The notes: a model not told the origin generated them from the sequence alone. DNA of 64,000 nucleotides from Chryseobacterium oryctis (GCF_025971925.1 NZ_JAPDHV010000003.1:507558-571557); one strand, 5' to 3'. Shown: positions 9,124 through 18,073, counted from the first letter of the stretch. Translations and numbers: made by a program.

Positions 9124-9939
9124 TTATTCGTAGTCGTATAAATAAGTTTCGTCTATTTCCTCTTTAAACTCATCAAAATTCATAATAGGATTATAGATTT
9201 GTTGTTCTTGCGAGTTGGCATTCATCACATGAGATTTCCCTGTTTCACTTTGTTGCCCATGTTTTAAGATGGTAATCTTTCCGCCTGTGGTACAAATCAA
9301 CTCCGAGATTTCTGTCAAGCAACTTTTGCCCATCACCTTTACTTTCTCATAGGTTTTAGTCCATTTTCCTGAAGGAGCATAAGCGCAAGGCAAATATCCT
9401 CCCGAAGAAGGCTTTAGTTTGCAATTTCCGAACGGCATTGCAGGAGGATCGAATGTTAAATCATCTTCCGTCACGGCAAGGTAATCGGCTTGTCCGTCGG
9501 CGTCGTTCCAATAATGTTTTTGATGAGAGGTTACCTTAAATTTTGGAAACTTGAATCCCTGATTGCATTGGCACATTCCTTTCTGAATTACGAAATATTT
9601 TCCGTCGTGTTCGCTAGAGCTGTCTTCAGTTTGTTGTTTCTTCTCCTTATCTTCTTTCTTTTCCTCTTCTTTGGATTCTTCCTTTTGTTCTTCTGACGTT
9701 TCTTCTACTTCATTATCGCTGTCATTCACACAATCGGTGATTTCCTCTTCTTCTTTCAAATATTTAGAATCTTCGGGAATCAAAAGTTCTTTCCCGGGAA
9801 TTGGTTCACGACCCAAAAGGTCTTCTAACGCACAGTAGATATTATGATAGGAACGGAGAGTCTGCCCATCTTTCACGCCGAATTGCTCGGCAATAGAGTC
9901 TAGAGTATCTCCTTTTTTTACGAGATATTTTTTCATCAA
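9124..9939 (-). CDS. LysM plus PAAR-like (DUF4280-type) spike protein
   Basis: A 271-residue protein. Residues 3-55 are a LysM motif (YLVKKGDTLDSIAEQFGV..LLIPEDS); 60-112 is an extremely acidic Glu/Lys tract, probably a flexible helix; from about 115 a PAAR-like domain begins (FVIQKGMCQCNQG, LTFDPPAMPFGNCKLKP, CAYAPSGKW, KSCLTEISELICTTGGKI). In Bacteroidota type VI systems such proteins cap the VgrG spike and connect it to effectors. It sits between a second LysM protein and the effector, as the carrier of the cassette. The start could be either of two adjacent ATGs. Confidence 0.8.
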   Translation of the reverse strand: MMKKYLVKKGDTLDSIAEQFGVKDGQTLRSYHNIYCALEDLLGREPIPGKELLIPEDSKYLKEEEEITDCVNDSDNEVEETSEEQKEESKEEEKKEDKEKKQQTEDSSSEHDGKYFVIQKGMCQCNQGFKFPKFKVTSHQKHYWNDADGQADYLAVTEDDLTFDPPAMPFGNCKLKPSSGGYLPCAYAPSGKWTKTYEKVKVMGKSCLTEISELICTTGGKITILKHGQQSETGKSHVMNANSQEQQIYNPIMNFDEFKEEIDETYLYDYE

Positions 9940-9950
9940 AGTTGGTGTTT

Positions 9951-11024
9951 TTATTCTTCTACTAATGTACTAAATTTTCTTATTTTCTTTTCTTCTTTTT
10001 CTGTAAGTGTCAAATCATGTTTAAGATACAGTTCTTCCTGATGCAAAAGAATAATACTTGCTTCTATTTTTTTCAATCGTTTGGTTTCTTTAGAGGTAGT
10101 ATATCGTAGTTCTATTTCACCTGTTATTGTGTTTTCCGATGGTTCTTCGAGTTTCACTCCCTTCAACAATTCCTGTAAACTGCAATCATCTTCTATTTTT
10201 CCACCAATGAAAATTTCTACATCATCAGAACTTTCAAAATTATGTTCCGTATGAAAACGACACTTTACAGAAAACGAGTTAGGAATTACATAAAATTTCC
10301 CTTCCCATTCTTTTTGCCTTCTGAACCAATCCATCTCTGGAAACAAAACCTGATAAAGCAATGACGAACAAAATTGTTTCAGCAAATACTCCTCATTCTT
10401 GATACTTGTGCCAAACTTATCAATATAATTTTTGTTAATCTCACCCACAAAAAAACTCTCAAGGTCTGGTCTTTTGCTTTCAAATTTTTTAACAAGAGCC
10501 TGATAATCATAAAAGCCTTTTATCTTTCCTTGAGCAGGAACTGAAAACGCAACAGGAGATATACTTTCCATACAAGCCAAAGAAAGCATACTTATTTTAT
10601 CATCTGGCGATTCATCCTGTTTTTCAAATTCTGAAGTTTTCATTTCAACAACAAAACCTTTATCCTTTAATTCTTGAGACTTAATAGAAACTAAATAATT
10701 AACTTTTAAATCTTCTTTCCCCGCTTGTTCAAACCGTTCACTTGCTTCATAATTGTAGGCATAAAAATCTTTATTCAAATACACAGAAGGAAGATTACTT
10801 CTTGCCGATATTTGCTTTTGATTTTCTTTAAATTCTGCAATTTTCTCACGAGGAGGAAGCATAATTTCGTGAATTCCTATAAGATTGGTTCCTATAAGGT
10901 TTTTCAAATCACAATACGTGTTGTGATATCTTTTTAGATATTCCGTCGATATCCCCAACTGTTCTGCCACAGATTCTAAAGTATCTCCAGCTTTTACTTG
11001 ATATGTAGATATGCTGATGCTCAT
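9951..11024 (-). CDS. LysM-domain protein of the T6SS effector cluster
   Basis: The 357-residue protein has an N-terminal LysM motif (TYQVKAGDTLESVAEQLGI, with YHNTYCDLKNLIG as in the neighbouring PAAR-like protein) and no signal peptide. The remaining 300 residues have no fold I recognise; a segment around 225-260 (PEMDWFRRQKEWEGKFYV) and a Lys/Glu-rich C-terminal helix stand out. It is the first gene of the accessory operon, 11 bp ahead of the PAAR-like gene. A role as adaptor or structural piece in spike loading is inferred from the shared LysM and position. Confidence 0.7.
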   Translation of the reverse strand: MSISISTYQVKAGDTLESVAEQLGISTEYLKRYHNTYCDLKNLIGTNLIGIHEIMLPPREKIAEFKENQKQISARSNLPSVYLNKDFYAYNYEASERFEQAGKEDLKVNYLVSIKSQELKDKGFVVEMKTSEFEKQDESPDDKISMLSLACMESISPVAFSVPAQGKIKGFYDYQALVKKFESKRPDLESFFVGEINKNYIDKFGTSIKNEEYLLKQFCSSLLYQVLFPEMDWFRRQKEWEGKFYVIPNSFSVKCRFHTEHNFESSDDVEIFIGGKIEDDCSLQELLKGVKLEEPSENTITGEIELRYTTSKETKRLKKIEASIILLHQEELYLKHDLTLTEKEEKKIRKFSTLVEE

Positions 11025-11050
11025 ATATTTTTATATATTTTTATCTATTT
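11021..11050. repeat. three 10-bp direct repeats at the start codon of the accessory operon
   Basis: The plus strand shows three consecutive units of form TyATnTATTT, each 10 bp, directly upstream of (and touching) the ATG at 11024 on the minus strand. This is the 5' leader of the first gene of the effector operon. It may only be AT-rich leader sequence, but the exact 10-bp period is notable. Confidence 0.55.
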
Positions 11051-11136
11051 TTATTTACAGAAAAAAGTTTCTCTTTCTAAGACCATATAAAAACTCATCC
11101 ATAATAACATTTTAAAATGAAGGCAAAATACAATTG

Positions 11137-11982
11137 TTATATTCTGCTTTTTATAAAATCGATGCATTTTTTTACTACGATCTCCAAATCTTTTGGTAAA
11201 ATATTATCTTCCCAGGGTTCTTTAGCTCCAAAAGTATGATTGGCATTCTCAATCAAAAATAATTCTGAACTGGGATTTAAAAGATGTAGATGTTCTGCAC
11301 ATTTATCACTTACGGCTTCATCATTTGTTCCGTGAACTATCAAAAAATGAGCTTTTAGCATTTCCGTTGCTCTTTCAACATCAAAACGCTCTTTATTATT
11401 TTCAAAATCTTCATAAAACTGATAATAATGAGGCATTTCCTGTTTTGTTCTCCCATTGATAACATAATAAACGCCTTCTTTTTTCCAGTTTTCTAATACT
11501 TCTCCTTGTGGAAAACGCTCTAATGTATCGACACTTGCCAAAGTAATCAGTCCATTAATTCGTTCATCTTCATAAGTTTTCACAATGGAAATCCCGCCTC
11601 CTCTACTGTGCCCTAAAAGAATAATTTTCTGATTATCAACTTTTGGGTTTTCAATAAAATAATCAATAACCAATCCCAAATCAAAAAGTTCTTTAGAGTA
11701 ATTATTATTACCAAAAGCTTCTAAATCATCAAAATTATTTGGTTCTTCAACAGTTGTTCCGTTGTGTGAAAAATTGAACTTAACGAAGAAAAAACCTGCT
11801 TCTGCAAATCTTTCAGCCATCAAATTCCACGCACCCCAATCTTTATAACCTTTATAGCCATGTACAAAAATAATCAGAGGAAGTTTTTCTTCCGTTTCAG
11901 GATAAAATGCATCAGCTAGAAACCTACGGGTATTCTGATTAATAATGACAATATTTTTATCTTTTTTTATTTCCATTTTCAA
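11137..11982 (-). CDS. alpha/beta hydrolase
   Basis: A 281-residue cytosolic hydrolase of the alpha/beta fold. The oxyanion region (IIFVHGYKGYKDWG), nucleophile elbow GHSRGGG (Ser at about 130), the acid strand (FLIVHGTNDEAV) and the catalytic His near the end (IENANHTFG) are all present in the right order. It looks like the dienelactone-hydrolase/acyl-esterase side of the family; substrate unknown. It is transcribed away from the HipA-like gene. It lacks any link to the T6SS block other than proximity and has ordinary composition. Confidence 0.85.
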   Translation of the reverse strand: MKMEIKKDKNIVIINQNTRRFLADAFYPETEEKLPLIIFVHGYKGYKDWGAWNLMAERFAEAGFFFVKFNFSHNGTTVEEPNNFDDLEAFGNNNYSKELFDLGLVIDYFIENPKVDNQKIILLGHSRGGGISIVKTYEDERINGLITLASVDTLERFPQGEVLENWKKEGVYYVINGRTKQEMPHYYQFYEDFENNKERFDVERATEMLKAHFLIVHGTNDEAVSDKCAEHLHLLNPSSELFLIENANHTFGAKEPWEDNILPKDLEIVVKKCIDFIKSRI

Positions 11983-12035
11983 AATTTAATCTATTTAAAA
12001 ATATTAATTTTATGGTTAAAGACAAACTAAAATCC

Positions 12036-12043
12036 TATTTTTG
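12036..12043 (+). promoter_or_regulatory. -7 element (TATTTTTG) ahead of the HipA-like gene
   Basis: TATTTTTG matches the Bacteroidota TAnnTTTG box and ends only 4 bases before the ATG at 12048. If used, the transcript would start at or just after that ATG, so either the mRNA is leaderless or the next Met (12075) is the start. Confidence 0.4.
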
Positions 12044-12047
12044 CTCT

Positions 12048-12821
12048 ATGTTGGATTTAAGAACAGTAACTGTAATGCGTTACATTCTGCCTTTAAGAGA
12101 AGGTGGTTCACTTCCTGCTTTAGCTGAAGCAGATGATGATTTTAAATATGTTTTAAAATTCCGAGGTGCAGGTCATGGTGTAAAAATGTTGATATCAGAA
12201 CTTTTAGGTGGTAAAATAACCGAAATTTTAGGTTTAAAAATCCCTGAACTGGTTTTTGCCAATCTTGATGTTGATTTTGGGAGAACTGAAGCTGATGAGG
12301 AAATTCAGGATTTATTAAAAAATTCCGAAGGGCTAAATCTGGGATTACATTATCTTTCAGGTTCAATCACATACGATCCGAATGTAAAAATTGATTCTTT
12401 TCTGGCTTCAAAAATTGTTTGGTTAGATGCTTTTATCACGAATATCGACAGAACCTTTAAGAACACTAATCTTCTGATGTGGAATAAAGAATTGTGGGTG
12501 ATTGACAACGGCGCTTCGTTTTATTTTCATCATTCATGGCAAAATTTTGACACTGCGGCAAAAACTCCTTTCAAATATGTAAAAGACCATGTTTTACTTC
12601 CTCAGGCAAGTATGCTTGATGAAGCAGATAGATTTGCTAAAGGAGTTTTAAACAATGATACTTTCAGAGAGATTGTCAATTTAATTCCTGAAGATTGGCT
12701 GCACTGGAATGATGCAGACGAAACCCCGGACGAAATACGAGAAATCTATTTCAACTTCCTGAAAACCCGATTAGAAAATTCTGAAATCTTTTTAAACGAA
12801 GCCAAAAATGCAAGAGGATAA
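12048..12821 (+). CDS. HipA-like protein kinase
   Basis: The protein (257 residues from the ATG at 12048) belongs to the short HipA-like kinase family. Visible features are the Gly-rich N-lobe start (LREGGSLPALAEAD, FKYVLKFRGAGHG), the catalytic loop DAFITNIDRTFKNTNLL with the Asp-Arg and Asn residues of the family, and VIDNGASFYFHH as the metal-binding acid. Start choice: an ATG at 12012 is also open, but MLDLRTVTVMRY at 12048 looks like the family start. The last 14 bp overlap the DUF3037 gene, so the two are a unit. Not a classical HipBA module: there is no HipB-like DNA-binding partner and no HipA N-terminal subdomain. Confidence 0.8.
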   Translation: MLDLRTVTVMRYILPLREGGSLPALAEADDDFKYVLKFRGAGHGVKMLISELLGGKITEILGLKIPELVFANLDVDFGRTEADEEIQDLLKNSEGLNLGLHYLSGSITYDPNVKIDSFLASKIVWLDAFITNIDRTFKNTNLLMWNKELWVIDNGASFYFHHSWQNFDTAAKTPFKYVKDHVLLPQASMLDEADRFAKGVLNNDTFREIVNLIPEDWLHWNDADETPDEIREIYFNFLKTRLENSEIFLNEAKNARG

Positions 12822-13191
12822 AATTTACGAATACGCTGTAATACGTTTAGTTCCGAAGGTTGAAAGAGAAGAATTTTTCAACATTGGCTTGGTAATGTTT
12901 TCTAAAAAAGAAAAATACATTCGCGTAGAATTTCACTTATGCCCTGATAAATTTAAGTTGATGTATAATAAGCTGGATTATGATGATATTATTCAGAACC
13001 TTGAAAGTTTCAAAAATATTGCTAACGGAAGCAAAAATAGCGGCCCAATTGCTCAACTAGAAATTCCTGAGCGTTTTCGTTGGTTAACTGCCGTAAGAAG
13101 TTCGGTTATACAAACCTCAAGACCTCATCCCGGAAAATCCAAAGATTTAGATACAACTTTCAACAAACTTTTCGAAGATTTGGTAAAATAA
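12808..13191 (+). CDS. DUF3037 family protein
   Basis: A 127-residue protein opening with YEYAVIRLVPKVEREEFFNIGLVMFS, the hallmark of DUF3037. No catalytic residues are evident. It overlaps the end of the HipA-like kinase by 14 bp, and this pairing recurs in many bacteria, so it is likely a partner or substrate of the kinase. Followed at once by a bidirectional terminator. Function not established. Confidence 0.8.
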   Translation: MQEDKIYEYAVIRLVPKVEREEFFNIGLVMFSKKEKYIRVEFHLCPDKFKLMYNKLDYDDIIQNLESFKNIANGSKNSGPIAQLEIPERFRWLTAVRSSVIQTSRPHPGKSKDLDTTFNKLFEDLVK

Positions 13192-13216
13192 AAAAGACTG
13201 CTAAAAACAGTCTTTT
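13192..13216. terminator. bidirectional terminator
   Basis: AAAAGACTG and CAGTCTTTT form a 9-bp stem around a CTAAAAA loop, with T-runs in both directions, between convergent genes. Its right arm reaches the stop codon of the TlpA-like gene. Confidence 0.85.
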
Positions 13217-13712
13217 ATTTTTTAAATTGAGATTCTAAAAATTTCTCTAAATCTTTTCCGTGTAAATTTTTTGCAATTACTTTTCCTTCTTTATCAATAA
13301 TCAGATTAAAGGGTAATTCCTGAATAAAATAAGCTTTGGCAATAGGGCTTTTCCAAAATTTAAGGTCACTTACCTGCGTCCAGTTAATTTGAGCTTTGTT
13401 AACGGCTTTTTCCCAATTTTCTTTAGATTTATCCAAAGAAATCCCGATAATATCAAACTTACCTTCTTGTACTTCCTGACTATATTTTTGGTAAATTTCT
13501 TTTAGTTCAGGTTGTTCTAAGACACAAGGAGCGCACCAGGAAGCCCAAAAATCTAAGAGAACTACCTCTTTCTTCACTTCTGAAAGTACAAAACTTTCAT
13601 TTTGAATAGTATTTGCTGAAATCTCAGGAACTTTGGAACCAATTTCCAAATTCTGTGCATTTATTTCAGAACCCAGAAAAAGTAATGAAAAAATGATAAA
13701 AAAAACTTTCAT
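13215..13712 (-). CDS. TlpA-like exported thioredoxin-fold protein
   Basis: A 165-residue exported thioredoxin-fold protein: signal peptide ending in INAQ, then a TlpA/ResA-type domain with WASWCAPC (Cys60, Cys63), the IIGISLD strand and a cis-Pro segment ELPFNLIID. It would act as a periplasmic disulfide reductase. It is the third gene of a tight operon after the uvrD-type helicase and a rhodanese-like protein, with 1 bp between it and the latter; the pairing suggests joint periplasmic sulfur redox work. Confidence 0.88.
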   Translation of the reverse strand: MKVFFIIFSLLFLGSEINAQNLEIGSKVPEISANTIQNESFVLSEVKKEVVLLDFWASWCAPCVLEQPELKEIYQKYSQEVQEGKFDIIGISLDKSKENWEKAVNKAQINWTQVSDLKFWKSPIAKAYFIQELPFNLIIDKEGKVIAKNLHGKDLEKFLESQFKK

Positions 13713-13713
13713 A

Positions 13714-14148
13714 TTAATCTTCGGTAGGATAATCTTTATCTATCCAATCTGTTTTTATATTATTGGGTACATTAAGAAGTTTAGCATTTTTATACCCTAA
13801 ACTCATCAACGTTTTAAAAGCTGGTCGAATATTCGGACATCTCGAAAAAGGACAACATCCACAATAAATCACCACTTCCTTATCCTTTTTTACATTTTTG
13901 AGATAAGACTTTAATTTTTCAACATTTCCTTTATCATTGGTCGGACCAATATTTACAGAACCTTTGATTACAGCATCCGGACCTATCGATAAAATCAGCA
14001 TTTTTTTAGCCTGATTTTTCTCAATTAAAGAAGCCAATGTTTTAGTTTCCATCAGTTGAGAAGGTTTCCATAATTCCTCTATAATCTGAGCCTTAACCAT
14101 TATGGCTAAACATATTACAAGTCCGAAAGCGAACGTTAATTTTTTCAT
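13714..14148 (-). CDS. exported rhodanese-like protein with Cys-rich active loop
   Basis: A 144-residue protein with signal peptide (cleavage after about VKAQ, residue 21) and a rhodanese-like fold: the strand KKMLILSIGP, then VVIYCGCCPFSRCPN where the active-site loop belongs, and RPAFKTLMSLGYKNAKLL as the closing helix. The loop has four cysteines in nine residues, unlike the usual single catalytic Cys. It lies 3 bp after the helicase gene and 1 bp before the TlpA-like gene. A thiol or metal role in the periplasm is inferred. Confidence 0.75.
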   Translation of the reverse strand: MKKLTFAFGLVICLAIMVKAQIIEELWKPSQLMETKTLASLIEKNQAKKMLILSIGPDAVIKGSVNIGPTNDKGNVEKLKSYLKNVKKDKEVVIYCGCCPFSRCPNIRPAFKTLMSLGYKNAKLLNVPNNIKTDWIDKDYPTED

Positions 14149-14151
14149 TAA

Positions 14152-16485
14152 TTAGATTTTTGTAAGTTTTGCAAATTTTAAAATAAGATTCTTTTCTCCT
14201 TCATGTTGAAAGATGACTTTTGCTTTAATATTTTGAGGGTCGGTTCCGTCAAGGAAAGTAACTTCTCCAATCCCAAATCTGTCGTGTCTCACTCTGTCTC
14301 CCACTTCAATATCCTGAGAAGAAGCTCCACTTGGATTTATAATTTTTGCCGTAGCAACAGGTTTTAACTTTCTAGGCTCAGTGATAGGCTTAGAACTATC
14401 ACTTTTTGTAATTGATTTCTTTTCAACTTTCTTGAAACTCCTCATTTCGGAAGGATGTTCATCAAAAATATTGGATTTCAATCCTGCATTGTTGATAAAA
14501 CGTTTTTCAATAGCCGGATTTACAAATTCGATATATTCTTCATCAATTTCACTTAAAAACCTTGAAGGTTCTGCGTCTGTAATTTTCCCCCATTGAAAAC
14601 GAGAAACGGCGTAAGAGAAAAATGCTTGTTTCTCAGCCCTTGTTAAAGCAACATAAAATAACCTTCTTTCTTCCTCCAAATCTTCTCGTGTAGCTGAACT
14701 CATAAAGCTAGGAAAAAGATTTTCCTCCAACCCAACTAAATGAACCACTGGAAATTCAAGACCTTTAGAAAGGTGAATTGTCATTAAAGAAACCATATCA
14801 CTTTCATCATCTTTATCCTGAGTATCAGCTGAAAGGGCAATATTTTCAAGAAAGTTCGGTAAGCTTGGGTCTCCGTCTTCCAACTGCATCTGCTCTTCGA
14901 TGAACCCCTGCATCGAGTTCATCAATTCCTGAACGTTTTCTACACGGGAAATTCCTTCCGGAGTTTGGTCGTCTTTTAAGAACTTAATTAAACCACTTCT
15001 TTTGGCAACTTCCATCGCAACATTATAAGCTGTTTCAGTTTTTAGTAATACCTGAAACGCCTTTATCATCGACCAGAAATCATTCAATTTATTCAGAACA
15101 CCGTTATTGAAACCTAGTTGAGGAGCATAAAACGGAAGATTATCCAATACTTTTGAAACAGATAAATTTTGAGAATCTGCAAAAACAATTAATTTATTTT
15201 GAGTCGTTTCACCTATTCCTCTTGTGGGATAATTAATGATTCTCATTAAAGCTTCAGAATCATTTTCATTCACCAAAAGTCGAAGATAGCCTAATAAATC
15301 TTTAACTTCTTTTCTTTGGTAGAAAGACAAACCTCCGTATACCTTGTACGGAATATTTTTACGTCTCAAAGCATCTTCAAAAGCACGAGTTTGAGAGTTT
15401 GTTCTATATAAAATTGCAAAATCGCTATACTTCCTTTGTTCTCTGTTTCTTATTTCCCAAATATTTCCGGCAACAAAATTTGCTTCGTCTGCATCCGACA
15501 ATGAACGATAAACTTTTATTTTCTCGCCTTCTTCGTTTTCACTAAAAACATTTTTCTTGAACTGTTGAAGGTTTTTAGCGATTACAACATTCGCTGCATT
15601 TACAATATTTTGCGTTGAGCGGTAATTTTGTTCCAAAGAAACGGTTACTGCATCCGGATAATCTTTTTTGAAATTTAAAATATTATAAATATTCGCTCCT
15701 CGGAAAGAATAAATAGACTGCGCATCATCCCCTACCACACAAATATTTTCAAATTTTGAAGCTAATGCTTTTACAATAAGATACTGAGAGTGGTTAGTAT
15801 CCTGATACTCATCTACCAAAATATACCTGAATCTATCCTGATATTTTGCCAAAACCTCAGGAAAACGAGTTAATAATTCATTAGTTTTCAACAACAAATC
15901 ATCAAAATCCATTGACCCATTCTTGAAGCATTGTTCTACATATCTTTGATAAATCTGCCCGATAAATTTCATGTTAGCTTTTTCATCAGCTTCCATTAAC
16001 TCAGGATTATTGTAATAAGCCTTAACTGTAATCAGATTGTTTTTGTAGGTAGAAATTCTCGCCTGAACTTTTTTGGGTTTGTATAAATCTGCATCAATAT
16101 TCATGTCTTTCAACACTTTTTTGATGACGTTTAATGCATCTTGCTGATCGTATATCGTAAAATTGGAAGGATAGCCCAGATAATGAGCTTCACTTCTTAA
16201 AATTCTTGCAAAAACAGAGTGAAAAGTACCCATCCAAAGACTTCTTGCATTGCTTTGTCCTACTACTTTTGCAATACGCTCTTTCATTTCACGAGCTGCT
16301 TTATTGGTAAAAGTAAGTGCTAAAATATTGAAAGGATCAACTCCGTTGGTAATCAAATGAGCAATTCGCATCGTCAATACACGCGTTTTCCCAGAACCAG
16401 CTCCGGCAAGTACCATCAATGGTCCCTGTAATGTGGTAACGGCTTCAAATTGTGATTCATTAAGTCCTTTCAGATAATCCTCCAT
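14152..16485 (-). CDS. UvrD/PcrA-type ATP-dependent DNA helicase
   Basis: The 777-residue superfamily 1A helicase unwinds DNA in repair and replication restart. It has motif I AGAGSGKT (about 27-34), motif Ia LALTFTNKAA, motif II LVDEYQDTN, motif III GDDAQSIYSFRGA, motif IV QNYRSTQNIV, motif V MTIHLSKGLEFP and motif VI VALTRAEKQ. The C-terminus (VGDRVRHDRFGIGEV) is the Tudor-like tail typical of PcrA/UvrD. The next two genes follow within a few bases, which is an unusual operon partner for a helicase. Start: ATG at 16485, preceded by a -7 box. Confidence 0.95.
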   Translation of the reverse strand: MEDYLKGLNESQFEAVTTLQGPLMVLAGAGSGKTRVLTMRIAHLITNGVDPFNILALTFTNKAAREMKERIAKVVGQSNARSLWMGTFHSVFARILRSEAHYLGYPSNFTIYDQQDALNVIKKVLKDMNIDADLYKPKKVQARISTYKNNLITVKAYYNNPELMEADEKANMKFIGQIYQRYVEQCFKNGSMDFDDLLLKTNELLTRFPEVLAKYQDRFRYILVDEYQDTNHSQYLIVKALASKFENICVVGDDAQSIYSFRGANIYNILNFKKDYPDAVTVSLEQNYRSTQNIVNAANVVIAKNLQQFKKNVFSENEEGEKIKVYRSLSDADEANFVAGNIWEIRNREQRKYSDFAILYRTNSQTRAFEDALRRKNIPYKVYGGLSFYQRKEVKDLLGYLRLLVNENDSEALMRIINYPTRGIGETTQNKLIVFADSQNLSVSKVLDNLPFYAPQLGFNNGVLNKLNDFWSMIKAFQVLLKTETAYNVAMEVAKRSGLIKFLKDDQTPEGISRVENVQELMNSMQGFIEEQMQLEDGDPSLPNFLENIALSADTQDKDDESDMVSLMTIHLSKGLEFPVVHLVGLEENLFPSFMSSATREDLEEERRLFYVALTRAEKQAFFSYAVSRFQWGKITDAEPSRFLSEIDEEYIEFVNPAIEKRFINNAGLKSNIFDEHPSEMRSFKKVEKKSITKSDSSKPITEPRKLKPVATAKIINPSGASSQDIEVGDRVRHDRFGIGEVTFLDGTDPQNIKAKVIFQHEGEKNLILKFAKLTKI

Positions 16486-16507
16486 GCTGCAAAAAATTTT
16501 CGAAACA

Positions 16508-16515
16508 CAAAATTA
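16508..16515 (-). promoter_or_regulatory. -7 element for the helicase operon
   Basis: CAAAATTA on the plus strand reads TAATTTTG on the minus strand, 23 bases upstream of the helicase ATG. No clear -33 TTG was assigned. Confidence 0.45.
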
Positions 16516-16710
16516 GTGTATTATAAGGAGAATTCAAATTTTAGAAAATTCATGATTATAAAATCTTCACTTTCAAAACTCACTATCAATCATAAAATAC
16601 AATAGTTTTTACTTTTCTATATTATACATAAAATAACAATGATAAACTTCATTAAAAAATGTAACAAATAGTATATCTTAGAGACTTATTATATAAACAA
16701 TTTCTATTTT

Positions 16711-18024
16711 ATGAAAAAACGACTTCTTTCTGTTGCAGCAGCAGCTTTCTTCGGAATGGCTCTAAATGCACAGCAAATCAAATTCGAAGAATATGATCTT
16801 CCAAATGGCTTACATGTAATTCTTCACCAAGATAATTCGGCACCGGTAGTTACAACAGGTGTAATGTACCATGTAGGTGCAAAAGATGAAGTAAAAGGAA
16901 GAACGGGTTTTGCTCATTTTTTTGAGCATCTTTTATTTGAAGGAACACCCAACATTAAAAGAGGTGAATGGATGAAAATTGTATCTTCAAACGGAGGTCA
17001 AAACAATGCCAATACTACAAACGACAGAACTTATTATTATGAAACTTTTCCTTCAAACAACGAGCAATTGGGACTTTGGATGGAAGCTGAAAGAATGCGT
17101 CATGCTGTAATCAACCAAATTGGAGTTGACACACAAAGAGAGGTTGTGAAAGAGGAAAAAAGAATGAGAATGGATAACCAACCTTATGGAAACTTATTCT
17201 CAACTATTCAGAAAAATTTGTTCACAAATCACCCATACAACTGGCCTACAATTGGGTCGATGGAAGATTTGAATGCAGCTAAACTAGATGAGTTTACTGC
17301 ATTCTACAAAAAGTATTACGTTCCGAATAATGCTACATTAGTAGTTGCTGGAGATATAAAACCTGAACAAACTAAAAAATGGATTCAGGAATATTACGGA
17401 GGAATTCCAAAAGGAACTGTTTATCCAAAAAACTTCCCTAAAGATGCTCCTATTACTCAGGAAAAAGAAGTAACGGCTACAGATCCGAACATTCAGCTTC
17501 CTGCTTATGTTTTTGCATACAGAACTCCTGGAAATAAAGAAAAAGATGCTTATATTTTAGATATGTTATCTTCTTACCTAAGTAGTGGAAAGTCTTCAGT
17601 TCTATATAAAAAATTAGTAGATCAGGAGAAAAAAGCTCTTCAGGTACAGGCTTTCAACCAAGGTTTAGAAGATTATGGTATTTTTGCATTCTTCGCAATC
17701 CCGATGGGACAAACTTCAAAACAAACATTGCAATCTGACATTGATGCTGAAATCAAAAAACTACAAACAACTTTAATTTCTCAGGAAGATTATCAAAAAC
17801 TTCAAAATCAATTTGAGAATCAGTTTGTAAATTCAAATTCAAGCATTCAAGGTATTGCTGCTTCATTAGCTACAAATCACGTATTGATGGGAGATACAAA
17901 CCTTATTAATAAAGAAATTGATATTTACAGATCAATTACAAGAGAAGATCTTCAAAATGCTGCTAAAAAGTATCTTAATCCTAACCAAAGAGTAATCATC
18001 AACTACGTTCCTGAAAAGAAATAA
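16711..18024 (+). CDS. M16 family zinc peptidase, exported
   Basis: A 437-residue insulinase-type peptidase with signal peptide (..LNAQ, about residue 20). The inverted zinc motif HFFEH is at residues 69-73 (His69, Glu72, His73), with the third ligand in the following helix region (REVVKEEKRMRMD). Typical M16 landmarks PNNATLVVAGD and the C-terminal half without zinc are present. It probably pairs with the next gene's inactive M16 subunit to form a heterodimer in the periplasm, degrading peptides. The 49-bp gap and same direction indicate co-transcription. Confidence 0.92.
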   Translation: MKKRLLSVAAAAFFGMALNAQQIKFEEYDLPNGLHVILHQDNSAPVVTTGVMYHVGAKDEVKGRTGFAHFFEHLLFEGTPNIKRGEWMKIVSSNGGQNNANTTNDRTYYYETFPSNNEQLGLWMEAERMRHAVINQIGVDTQREVVKEEKRMRMDNQPYGNLFSTIQKNLFTNHPYNWPTIGSMEDLNAAKLDEFTAFYKKYYVPNNATLVVAGDIKPEQTKKWIQEYYGGIPKGTVYPKNFPKDAPITQEKEVTATDPNIQLPAYVFAYRTPGNKEKDAYILDMLSSYLSSGKSSVLYKKLVDQEKKALQVQAFNQGLEDYGIFAFFAIPMGQTSKQTLQSDIDAEIKKLQTTLISQEDYQKLQNQFENQFVNSNSSIQGIAASLATNHVLMGDTNLINKEIDIYRSITREDLQNAAKKYLNPNQRVIINYVPEKK

Positions 18025-18073
18025 TTAGTAACGTGTAAGTTATAAAATGATTATTAAAAACAATTATTTACAA

